Made by a program: the position numbers and the translations under genes. Positions 10,570 to 17,659 of a stretch of DNA of 21,626 nucleotides are shown here, piece after piece. Source of the stretch: Chara braunii. Its lineage: Eukaryota > Streptophyta > Charophyceae > Charales > Characeae. The stretch lies in the NCBI GenBank assembly GCA_003427395.1, contig BFEA01000003.1, positions 9,995,324 to 10,016,949 of the forward strand, in the 5' to 3' direction. Within the stretch, counting starts at the first letter, position 1. Every line of letters begins with the position of its first letter. Under the pieces are notes generated by a model, which saw only the letters and a list, made by a program, of their open reading frames with translations, had not been told where the DNA came from and did no database searches.

Positions 10570-10658
10570 CAGGTTTCAGAATCCATTCATCGTTTGAAGC
10601 AGGTTTGCCCAAAGTCGTTAACATAATTCCCAACACTCTAACTGGGGCCGTTTCTGGG
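10570..10658. repeat. 89-bp exact duplicate, left of gap
   Basis: Identical, base for base, to 10759-10847 on the other side of the 100-N run. This is what an unmerged overlap between two contigs looks like, so it is probably an assembly artefact and not a biological tandem repeat. Confidence 0.9.
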
Positions 10659-10758
10659 NNNNNNNNNNNNNNNNNNNNNNNNNNNNNNNNNNNNNNNNNN
10701 NNNNNNNNNNNNNNNNNNNNNNNNNNNNNNNNNNNNNNNNNNNNNNNNNNNNNNNNNN
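10659..10758. other. assembly gap (100 N)
   Basis: Exactly 100 N, the conventional length for a gap of unknown size. It lies inside the LINE-B reverse transcriptase and is flanked by an exact 89-bp duplication. The likely true gap size is zero, or minus 89. Confidence 0.97.
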
Positions 10759-10847
10759 CAGGTTTCAGAATCCATTCATCGTTTGAAGCAGGTTTGCCCA
10801 AAGTCGTTAACATAATTCCCAACACTCTAACTGGGGCCGTTTCTGGG
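10759..10847. repeat. 89-bp exact duplicate, right of gap
   Basis: Second copy of the duplication described at 10570-10658. Confidence 0.9.
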
Positions 10848-11393
10848 AGCCACTTAACCCTTGGCAGCTCAGGGGGGCGTACCCCTTGGTGGTGAATCCA
10901 CCACCCCAGGGTTTTATTTCCCCAGTTAACGGTCATGTCTGAGACCGTTGTGAACTGGTCAAATAATCGCCTGATCTCTTCCATGTTTGTTGCGGTTGCG
11001 TCGACTATAAGTGTGAGGTCATCAACAAACATCGAACAGATAGGGATCGCTTCTTCTGGGATGGCGGAGACTTGCAGTTTCCTCAGGTTTTTGTTGGCTC
11101 TGAGGTTCGCCGCCAGTGCCTCCATCACAATAATAAACAAGAAGGGCGCCAAAGGGTCCCCTTGGCAAACCGACCGTTGTAGCGGGAATGGTGGCGCTAT
11201 TCTTTTGTTAACTTGGACAGATGTAGTGGCGTTGAGATGCAGTATTTTGGTCCAGCGTCGGAAGACAGGCCCGACGCTCATTTTTTCCATGCATTTGTCT
11301 AGAAAAAGCCAGTCGACGTGCCTTTTCAAAGTCTATGAAGACCACGGCCGCGCCCCTACTGCTGCCTTTCCGGGCGCTAGGCCTACCGGGGGT

Positions 11394-11415
11394 TCCTGCC
11401 TTTTGGCGGGAACAT
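11394..11415. repeat. 9-bp stem-loop at the LINE-B 5' breakpoint
   Basis: GTTCCTGCC-TTTT-GGCGGGAAC, with one G-T wobble. It lies at the point where LINE-B homology ends. Its stem resembles the GCCTGCC..GGCGGGC hairpin at 2252-2274, but its loop differs. Confidence 0.5.
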
Positions 11416-11797
11416 TGGCAGCCTGCATGTCTACCTCACCGCCTGAATCTCACCTACCAGAAATCTGGATTCGGGCCTGACTACTCATGACCTTTGTAGC
11501 GGCCCTTTGTTGGGCCTGCCTAAGCTACTGGAAAATCCTTGCCAAGTACTACCCGCCCTCTGCTTGGTCCCGGTCCGTCCTAGCCTCTTCCCGTTTTCAG
11601 TCTTGCCCCTGTGGTTTCCTAGTTCCTACTCTACTGCGCCTCGGAAAACAGAAACACAGAGCAAACACACGGGCACACAGCAACCATCACACGGGGACTT
11701 GCACACATGCATGCACAAAAAAAACTTCACTCACATACGAAATTCTCAACAAATCAGTCTAGCATGCAGCAATACTCAGAAGACAACAGAAATATCA

Positions 11798-11870
11798 GGC
11801 TGAACAACTCAGTCGGTAGACCGATTAGGTGTTGAAATACAGACCCAAGTTCGAATCCAGATGCAATAAG
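11798..11870 (+). repeat. tRNA-derived, SINE-like promoter
   Basis: ACTCAGTCGGTAGA (A box, 11807-11820) and GTTCGAATCC (B box, 11849-11858) are spaced as in a tRNA and followed by A-rich sequence (AGGAAAAAAAAGAAGAAG). Acceptor and anticodon stems do not pair, so it is not a functional tRNA. A decayed tRNA-derived SINE head is the best reading. No SINE tail boundary or target-site duplication could be fixed. Confidence 0.5.
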
Positions 11871-12265
11871 AAGAACAGGAAAAAAAAGAAGAAGCAATGG
11901 GAATGATACAGAGTAGGATTACAAGGATGATGCGAGAAAGGACTCAAACGAGGACTCCCCCCCCTCAACCCGACACTCTCGAGGGGGCTTCTTTTTTGTG
12001 CGGGCATTGTTACCCGCACCACCCGCACTGTCGGAGACAAGCTAATCAAAGGTGCATGGCCCATGAGCAAGGAAAATGAGCAATAGCGAGATGACAACAA
12101 ACCAAATGCACAATCACATTGAAGACCAGATAGTATCACAGTGACCAGAGAGTAGCATTGCACCAATATAACACCAATGAAGAATCGTAACACTGAAAAC
12201 CAATGTCAATGAGAGCTATCTCTCGCCACCACCAACATGAGTATCCAGGCCCTATCTTCCTACTT

Positions 12266-12985
12266 GGCGCTCGGCGCCCAGTCTACTCCCTACACAGCTA
12301 CTACTAGCCTACTAATTGACAATGCAACTGTTGACGTCAGCAGCCAGCAAAGTACTTGGAGATGTCGCCCGTAGCAGACCACCACCAATACCAGGTATGT
12401 GCTCTCACATCGTCATCATCATCATCCTTCTCTCTCTCCCTCGTCTTACACCCACGTCTTCCCTCTATACACCTGAAGACCACCCCTGCGCCTCACTGCA
12501 GTCCAAACCCGCCAGCTATGGTGGTTGGGCTATGCCTCTGCCCTCAGCAGCGCCCTCCTCCTTCACACGACCACATGTGCCCACGCCTTGCCTCTCAGCG
12601 CCTATAGCAGCCCGCAAGCGCTTGCTCCAGCAGCGTTGCCGCTAGGCATGCAATTGCGTGAATGCCCATGCAATTGCGTGAATGCCCCGCCAGACAGCGA
12701 GCTCTTTCCTATATGGAATGAGCCTGCCTCATTCGGCAGCCTGGCTGGACTGGCCTGGGTCCAGAAGCTTCCGGTAGGCCCCAAGATGCTTCGCCTCTCT
12801 TGCAGCTACTGGGCCTTATTCGGTTGGGCCTCCCAACTGTCTGTGCATGAGGCTGCGATTCTCGTGCAGAGCCTGCATCATTTTGGAAAGGCCTGGAAGG
12901 CCGTCGAAAGTCTCTCGCTGCTCGGCCTGTGTTTTCCTCAACCAACTGGCGCGACGATGTTGGTGCGAATACCCTTACAAGGGTA
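12266..12985 (+). repeat. dispersed repeat, copy 2 (unclassified)
   Basis: Collinear with 1422-2276 (see copy 1). This copy is about 135 bp shorter, contains a local 20-bp tandem duplication at 12647-12686, and ends in its own hairpin, GCGAATACCC-TTACAA-GGGTATCCGC (12966-12991, one mismatch). The overlapping open frames here have no recognisable domain. Confidence 0.6.
12647..12686 (+). repeat. 2 x 20-bp tandem duplication
   Basis: The 20-mer CATGCAATTGCGTGAATGCC occurs twice head to tail with no mismatch. It is a recent local duplication inside the dispersed repeat. Confidence 0.95.
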
Positions 12986-12991
12986 TCCGCC

Positions 12992-13370
12992 CTGTTTTTT
13001 TTTCGCAAACGATAGGAAATAAGTTTGGTTTAAAGTTTTAGGTATACCGCACAAGGCGCGGCTGTGTCTATTAATTTGCGTTGACTAGATGGTTGACTAG
13101 AGTAGAGGGTGTGTGGGCCCGCAGGCTTGAGGCGCGCATGCTTTTATTTGTTGATGATTGAAGAACCGGCGTGATTGCAGGTCGGATTTTTATTTTCTGA
13201 TTTAACTAGGACTAAAGAGATTTTGTCTTTTGATTGATGCGCTTGCCTGTGACTTGTGCGTATGCACGGAGGACGACACCGACAACAATGTGATTTTGAA
13301 AACATTTCGATAGATCTGCGCGTCGCGCAAAGTCGGGTCATTTTAGGTGGTCGTCAAATTAGACCCAGAC
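12992..13370. other. no feature recognised
   Basis: AT-richer unique sequence. It has a short duplicated word (GTTGACTAGA twice near 13080-13102) and nothing else that I can support. Confidence 0.5.
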
Positions 13371-13444
13371 TTGGACCTAGCACTATTGGTTACAGCGTCA
13401 GACTTTCAACACGGAGATTCAGGGATCGAAGCCATAGGGCAGCG
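13371..13444 (+). pseudogene. decayed tRNA-like sequence
   Basis: TAGCACTATTGGTTACAGCG (A-box and D-arm region), then TCAGACTTTCAA (5' anticodon stem and a 7-nt loop with TTC in the anticodon position) and CAGGGATCGAAGCC (T-arm, B box) follow with tRNA spacing. The 3' halves of the anticodon, T and acceptor stems no longer pair. It is a tRNA pseudogene or a tRNA-derived SINE head. The assignment rests on the A/B boxes only. Confidence 0.45.
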
Positions 13445-13879
13445 TCGCAGGAGCATTGGAGCCACGCTAAGTAACCGTGGGGTTGAGGGCCCGACGGGGC
13501 TATCCCCCTTGGTTTTGCCGTCAGCAGGCGTTTCTTTTTTCGCGTTTCATCATATTCTGACGATTAAAAGTTTTTAAACATTCTATATTTTTTATTGTAG
13601 TACTATTTTTCCACTCCAGCGTTCCTTGACTCAGAGGAGGCGCCGAATTTAAAAGGCCGTCACAACGGTCCAGGGTGCTGTTGAGGGACTGCAGCGGCGC
13701 CGCGGCAAGCTGCGGATCGTGGGGAACCCCTCTCCACTTCGGTCTTAAAAGTTTTCATTCGGATACTTGTTACTACCATCTAGATCTACGCCGAGCCGTT
13801 TTCACCCTGGCCCACACCTGGGCATACATCAGACCCGTGCCTTCGGGTGCGCGGCCTGCTCAGACCACACTGGAGGCGT
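13445..13879. other. no gene recognised; possible diverged rDNA flank
   Basis: No ORF with a domain and no clear rRNA match until about 13860, where TCAGACCACACTGGAGG loosely resembles the 26S segment just upstream of the fragment annotated next. Confidence 0.4.
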
Positions 13880-13978
13880 GTACTCGTTCGTCGGACATTA
13901 AGTATAGAGGCGAAATATTTGAACACTCCGCCTAGTAGCTGGTACCCTCCGAAGTTTCCTTCAGGATAGCTGGGGCTG
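13880..13978 (+). pseudogene. 26S rRNA fragment (nuclear type)
   Basis: TCGTTCGTCGGAC, GTATAGAGGCGAAA, CTAGTAGCTGGTACCCTCCG and AAGTTTCCTTCAGGATAGCTGG follow the order and spacing of a well-conserved stretch in the 5' third of plant 26S rRNA (TCGTTCGTC..ACTTGGGTATAGGGGCGAAAG..CTAGTAGCTGGTTCCCTCC, from general knowledge). Several substitutions in positions that are invariant in functional rRNA show that it is a decayed copy. Both sides end abruptly in non-rRNA sequence. Confidence 0.85.
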
Positions 13979-14489
13979 CCAAGGTAGCTGGCGTTAGGAG
14001 TCAGTCGCGCCGACTGAATCGGCCACTCTCCCTAGCGGATATCGCCGTCTTGACTAGCGGCCTGCCGACAGTAGCGACCGGTGCCTTTCTGGAATCCGGA
14101 GTTAGCACACAAACGCCCACTGACTGAGACGGGAAGAGGAACGGGCGATGGGACCAGATTGCGTCCGATGCGACGAGCACTGAGGTAGGGGGAGCCGGCT
14201 GTGATCGGGCATTGCGCCAGCACGAACGACGTCGGTGGGATGAAAGTCGGAATGAAGGAACCAGGCAGCGAGTGAAAGGTTTGGGGGACGAGATCGATAT
14301 GCTGCGCTGAGCAAGGGGGGCAAACGCAGTCAGGAAGGAAGGGAAATAAAGGGAACGAACCCGGACAGGGAATAGCGTCGGGTGCATGCAAATAAGAGTT
14401 GGGACTGCAAGGCAGGAAAGGAGTAAGTATTTGCTCATCTGGAGGGCGATTTCGGCGAGGGAAGAGGCTAGATAGGGGTTTTTGAATGG
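13979..14489. other. no gene recognised
   Basis: Purine-rich on the plus strand from about 14110. Open frames on the minus strand have biased composition and no domain. The GGGGGGCAAAC stretch near 14315 may be a decayed unit of the following tandem repeat. Confidence 0.4.
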
Positions 14490-15035
14490 GGGCGAACCCG
14501 AATTTAGTGTTAGTTTGAAGATGAGTTAGTAGGTCAGATAGTGGAAGAGAAAACCGGTGCGCGGGCTATGGTGGAGAAGATAGTGCGAAGCAAGGAAATG
14601 ACGAACACTTGCCCCTCTCGACTCCTAACGAAATCAGGTAAGAAAAAGTGTTATTCCGATATTTTTGAGGTAGGGCGAATCGGAATATGAAGTTAGTCTT
14701 GGTGATAGGTTAGTAGAAATAAAGTTAGAAGGAAGAAACAGTGCGCCGAGCTATGGAGGGAAGATATGATGAAGAAGAGGGAAACGGGTATATCTCACCC
14801 GATTCTCGACGGATTCGGTCGAGGTAAAGTGTTAGCCTGAGGTTCTAGGATAGGGCGAATCCGAATTTGAACTTAGTTTTAGGGGTAAGTTAGTGATTTC
14901 GGAGGTTAGTAAGAAAAGTTGTGCGCGGGGGATGACGGGAGCAGTGGAGGAGCGAAGTGGAAAATGTGCATTACGCTCGTTTCTGGGTGCAATCGAGCGA
15001 TAAAGGATGCAAAATAGGGGTTCTTCAGGGCTGCG
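14490..15035 (+). repeat. ~180-bp tandem repeat, three diverged units
   Basis: The unit is marked by GGGCGAAYCSGAAT at 14490, 14673 and 14853 (spacing 183 and 180). Each is followed by RAAGTTAGT/GTTAGT, a GGTTAGTAG-like block, GTGCGC(G/C)G..GCTATGG-like and GGAG(C)A purine runs, and a CTCG..TC block before the next unit. A fourth partial unit may start near 15028. It lies between the 26S and 18S rRNA fragments, in the position an rDNA intergenic-spacer subrepeat would take, but its origin is inferred only from that position. Confidence 0.7.
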
Positions 15036-15128
15036 AGATGGGTTATGAGGCCAGTTTAAGAAGTCAACGGACAGGTTTGGAGCCACGATAGATAGGGGCT
15101 GCACTCAAATAATCGTTGCTAGGAGAAG

Positions 15129-15161
15129 ATGAATCTGTCCGCAGTAAAGCGGAAGATTCAT
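15129..15161. repeat. two-tier stem-loop
   Basis: ATGAATCT (15129-15136) pairs with AGATTCAT (15154-15161), and inside it CCGC pairs with GCGG across a 6-nt loop, with a 2-to-1 internal loop between the tiers. Twelve base pairs without mismatch. Function unknown. Confidence 0.6.
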
Positions 15162-15571
15162 TCCCTTTCTGCATGAGTTATAAACAATAGGGAACGACTC
15201 ATAGATTGTGATTGCCTAACTCCCCTTTCGAGGTTCGTCACGATGTGAGCAGGGCCTCTTTGCGGTGGAGAACGACTTCAGTGCCTGCGGGTCGCACTCG
15301 CCTTCGTAGTCATGACTGTTCCGCACTTCGCATTTTGCTGCGCTCGATCGAATCCGCTCCATTCTGTTGTCGCTCGGGCGTGCTATCGTTTTGACGATCG
15401 AGTTGATCGTGGGCGTCGTTCCGCTTGCAATTATGCTCAACCCCATTTGAGTGTCTAGCTGTGCTTACTTTCGACGCCGCATTCCTGCCCTCTGCATAAT
15501 GGGTAGTCATTGCGACTGATGGTAGGGCCCACCTGCCTGGCTAAGAGACCCTTACGCTGTATATATTCGGA

Positions 15572-15712
15572 CAAGGTCTTCAGACATAGTAGGCAATCGA
15601 AGGGAGAGGGTGAAGATTGACAGATTGCGAGCACTTTCTTGATTCTATGGGTGGTGGTGCATGACCATTCTTAGTTGGTGGAGTGCATTGTCCGGTTAAT
15701 TCCGTTAACGAA
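15572..15712 (+). pseudogene. 18S rRNA fragment (nuclear type)
   Basis: GGTGGTGGTGCATGACCATT, CTTAGTTGGTGGAGTG and GGTTAATTCCGTTAACGAA reproduce a highly conserved block in the 3' half of eukaryotic 18S rRNA. The upstream part, AAGGTCTTCAGACATAG then GATTGACAGATTGCGAGC and CTTTCTTGATTCTATG, also follows 18S order but carries about 22 extra bases between the first two pieces. Substitutions and this insertion show that it is not a functional gene. Homology stops at 15712. Confidence 0.92.
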
Positions 15713-15737
15713 AGCAAGGATTGACAGGTTGAGAAGC
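15713..15737 (+). pseudogene. second, displaced copy of an 18S segment
   Basis: AGCAAGGATTGACAGGTTGA matches the 18S segment that normally lies upstream of CTTTCTTGATTC (AGCAAGGATTGACAGACTGAG). It appears here directly after the end of the main fragment, so the same part of 18S is present twice in shuffled order. Confidence 0.7.
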
Positions 15738-16814
15738 GGGGAAAGGGAAGGTTGATGATGAAAGACGCACGAACCTGGACTTGGTGGTGATCTGCAAAGT
15801 CGATAGCTTCATACACCTCTGTTGTTACTACCGACCTCAATACACTGCCAAATTGTAGATTGCTACCAGCTCGGTAGTGGTAGCCGGTGTACTGAGCGCC
15901 AAGAAGGAATGGAGTTGCGGAGCTTGAAGACTTGCCTGTTGGCTGGCATACGGCCCATTGTGCAGATCAGCGCGGTTGCCGAAAGGGCGTGAGATGCAGG
16001 CATGTTTTGCTAGCCGGTACGTTGTTTGCTGTCGGGTGGAGTAGCTGGAGACGAGCCACGAGACAACAAGCTTTACCTGCGAGACGTGAGTGGCTTGCTT
16101 CATTTTAATAGTGAGGTGAGGAAAGGGCTATAAAGAAAGGGGGCTAAGCTTGTGGCGCACAACCCATGTTTTGAGCGGGGGTCAGGACGTTTCAAGCCGT
16201 GAATATTGCGGGGGATTACGGCGGCTTGGAGAATCACCAGGGAGGTCAACAGTTGGCAATTGGACTCCGGTTTGACCAAGCTGTTGCGCATGTTAGCTGC
16301 CATTGCGGGGCCCTCATGCGCTTCAAGACAACAAGGCCCTCTCCTGGGAGTTGAGTCTGTCCCCCTCTCGTATCTCGAGAGTCTCAAACCCCTATTTCTA
16401 CCCTTCTTACTCTAAGTCTAATCCAGTTCTAAGGGGAAGGCGACAAACGGGATTGCAACCCGTAGGGCCGCAGCAAGACTCTGTGGGGAGTCAGCCCACC
16501 AATTGCGGGAGCTCTGCCGGGACTCAGGAGGAGTTCTGGAGGCAGGGAATTGAAAGGTAACCATTGTTTCCCCTCTATAAACCCAGTTATAACCCTTATC
16601 TGTATTCCTTGTTACATTTTGACTGAATATACTGCATGCCCCTTTACTTTGACTTTACGTTTGACTTTCAGGACAAAACCAGACTAGGTAAAGGAATGTA
16701 TGCACAATGTCAGTTTCAGTTTTGATTGTTTGACTGAAAACAGATTGTGGGATTGCATCTGGGGGAAGAATGGGAGAAAGGTTGTATTGCTTGTGTCTGA
16801 CTGGGTCAACCAAA
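15738..16814. other. no gene recognised
   Basis: Open frames are short and without domains. A sequence ending in GAATTGAAAG|GTAACC (GT at 16559-16560) resembles a plant 5' splice site and could end an exon of a non-coding or unknown transcript running into the hairpin array. This rests on the donor motif alone. Confidence 0.35.
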
Positions 16815-16816
16815 GG

Positions 16817-16850
16817 CTGGGCAAGTCTCCATAAGTTTGGGGAGGCCTAG
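16817..16850 (+). repeat. stem-loop 1 of the array
   Basis: CTGGGC (16817-16822) pairs with GCCTAG (16845-16850), with one G-T pair. The loop variant also contains CTCC/GGAG, which can pair internally. It is the most diverged copy. Confidence 0.6.
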
Positions 16851-16878
16851 TGCTATGTTTATTTTGAATTGTCTGGAG

Positions 16879-16914
16879 AACCAGACATGTTCCATAAGTT
16901 TGGGTGGTCTGGTT
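16879..16914 (+). repeat. stem-loop 2 of the array
   Basis: AACCAGAC (16879-16886) and GTCTGGTT (16907-16914) form a perfect 8-bp stem around the 20-nt loop ATGTTCCATAAGTTTGGGTG. A further GTCTGG at 16871-16876 can pair with the same CCAGAC across AGAA, giving an alternative hairpin. Confidence 0.85.
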
Positions 16915-16953
16915 GCTCTGATTTGTGAGGGCGGACCGTGAATGACTTTTTAG

Positions 16954-16992
16954 GGACCAAGCATGTTCCATAAGTTTGGGTGGTCTTGGTCC
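16954..16992 (+). repeat. stem-loop 3 of the array
   Basis: GGACCAAG (16954-16961) and CTTGGTCC (16985-16992) form a perfect 8-bp stem. The loop is the conserved 20-mer with one extra C before and GT after it. Confidence 0.85.
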
Positions 16993-17067
16993 AATGCCGC
17001 GCACATGCTGGAACCAGAAGGCTATAACTTTGACTATACTTTATTACTATTCTACTTATGAACAGGC

Positions 17068-17106
17068 TAGTCAGACAGGGTTCCATAAGTTTGGGTGGTC
17101 TGACTA
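17068..17106 (+). repeat. stem-loop 4 of the array
   Basis: TAGTCAGAC (17068-17076) and GTCTGACTA (17098-17106) form a perfect 9-bp stem around a 21-nt loop differing from copy 2 only at its 5' end (AGGG for ATG). Confidence 0.85.
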
Positions 17107-17344
17107 TAACTTATCACTAACTTAAGAGAGTACTAACTAAGAATAAACTTGTGGTACGAAGGGGCAGACTGAATCTTGAGCTAAAGATGATCGGTTCAGT
17201 TATATGCTACCTCAAAAGACTAAGTGCAGATAATTATATAAAGTTGGGATACTTAAACAGTTCAGGGCGACTAAGGTGGCCTAGTCATATGCTCAAAGAA
17301 GAGAAAAGTTGTTGTGCCCTGTGTTTGTGTATACTCCATGGCTG

Positions 17345-17380
17345 AGCGAGACATGTTCCATAAGTTTGGGTGGTCTAGCT
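17345..17380 (+). repeat. stem-loop 5 of the array
   Basis: AGCGAGAC (17345-17352) and GTCTAGCT (17373-17380) pair in 7 of 8 positions. The 20-nt loop is identical to that of copy 2. Confidence 0.75.
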
Positions 17381-17659
17381 TTATGCCCTATGTAAGCAGG
17401 GTATAAAGGGATAAATCATTGAGAGACTATGAACTGTTGTTTGATAAAGTTGACTTTGGGATGGTGAGAGTACTTACCTTTGTGGTTTGGCCTGCATGTG
17501 GTTGAGTTAGACTACTACTTAGTTTGAGTTTCAGTTCGATAGGTAGTTGCTTTAGTTGCTCGCCGCGTGCTAGAGCCATAGGAGTTAGTTTCAATTCCTG
17601 CATTTTCTTAGTTAAGTTTTTTTTTACTTAGATCAATTTCTGCATCTTCTGAGATCTTT
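17381..17659. other. AT-rich spacer
   Basis: Unique sequence between the stem-loop array and the 122-bp tandem repeat, with one T9 run near 17618. No feature recognised. Confidence 0.5.

Larger units (their letters stand above)
10355..11350 (-). pseudogene. LINE-B reverse transcriptase (truncated, with assembly gap)
   Basis: From 11350 the frame reads FIDFEKA, shifts near 11330, then stays open to a stop at 10357-10355. Motifs seen are DWLFLDKCMEKMSVGP, QGDPLAPFLFIIVMEAL, the catalytic box as MFVDD (V in place of the commoner A), MTVNWGNKTLGWW and VRVLGIMLTTLG. A run of 100 N falls in the middle, with the 89 bp on either side duplicated. Since 189 is divisible by 3, the frame appears unbroken across it. 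The real protein-coding length is probably 63 codons shorter than it looks. After the stop, QPKDKGGLRILDPDTH continues the family sequence in another frame. Confidence 0.88.
8724..11400 (-). mobile_element. LINE-B: degenerate, 5'-truncated L1-type retrotransposon
   Basis: On the minus strand, reading from 11400 down, this has an RT starting inside the first catalytic motif (AAVVFIDFEKA), the rest of the RT, a C-terminal extension and a zf-RVT cluster. The endonuclease and the RT finger region are missing, so the copy is 5'-truncated near 11400. Domain order and many residues match LINE-A: the NW-KT-GWW stretch, the GGL-LD motif after the thumb, and VWRR..WEEVARQPFF against VWRR..REEVLRQPLF. 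The two are therefore related elements of one lineage, but not close copies. Several frameshifts and stops kill the frame. The 3' end has no visible poly(A) and is placed at the last plausible coding stretch. Confidence 0.88.
16817..17380 (+). repeat. array of five stem-loops with a conserved loop and varying stems
   Basis: Five copies of the motif TTCCATAAGTTTGGGTGG (the first reads CTCCATAAGTTTGGGGAGG) lie at about 16828, 16890, 16966, 17081 and 17356. Each is flanked by inverted repeats. The inner stem bases AGAC/GTCT are shared by copies 2, 4 and 5, but the outer stem sequences differ entirely between copies (AACC/GGTT, GGACC/GGTCC, TAGTC/GACTA, AGC/GCT) while remaining complementary. Such covariation is the usual signature of selection on, or a mechanism that copies, base pairing. 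The sequence between copies is unrelated and spacing is irregular (62, 76, 115 and 275 bp), so this is not a simple tandem satellite. I know of no named family matching it. Confidence 0.85.

Noticed and set aside
10056-13412. 15-mer CAGACTTTCAACACG shared between LINE-B (about 10059) and the tRNA-like sequence (about 13399)
   Set aside because: A single 15-bp match in 21 kb is near random expectation, and the flanks do not align.
13360-13445. Functional tRNA-Glu (anticodon TTC)
   Set aside because: Acceptor, T and anticodon stems do not pair. Only the A and B boxes survive.
17286-17306. Similarity of TAGTCATATGCTCAAAGA to the 5' end of 18S rRNA (TAGTCATATGCTTGTCTCAAAGA)
   Set aside because: It needs a 5-nt deletion and has no flanking 18S similarity, so chance is likely.
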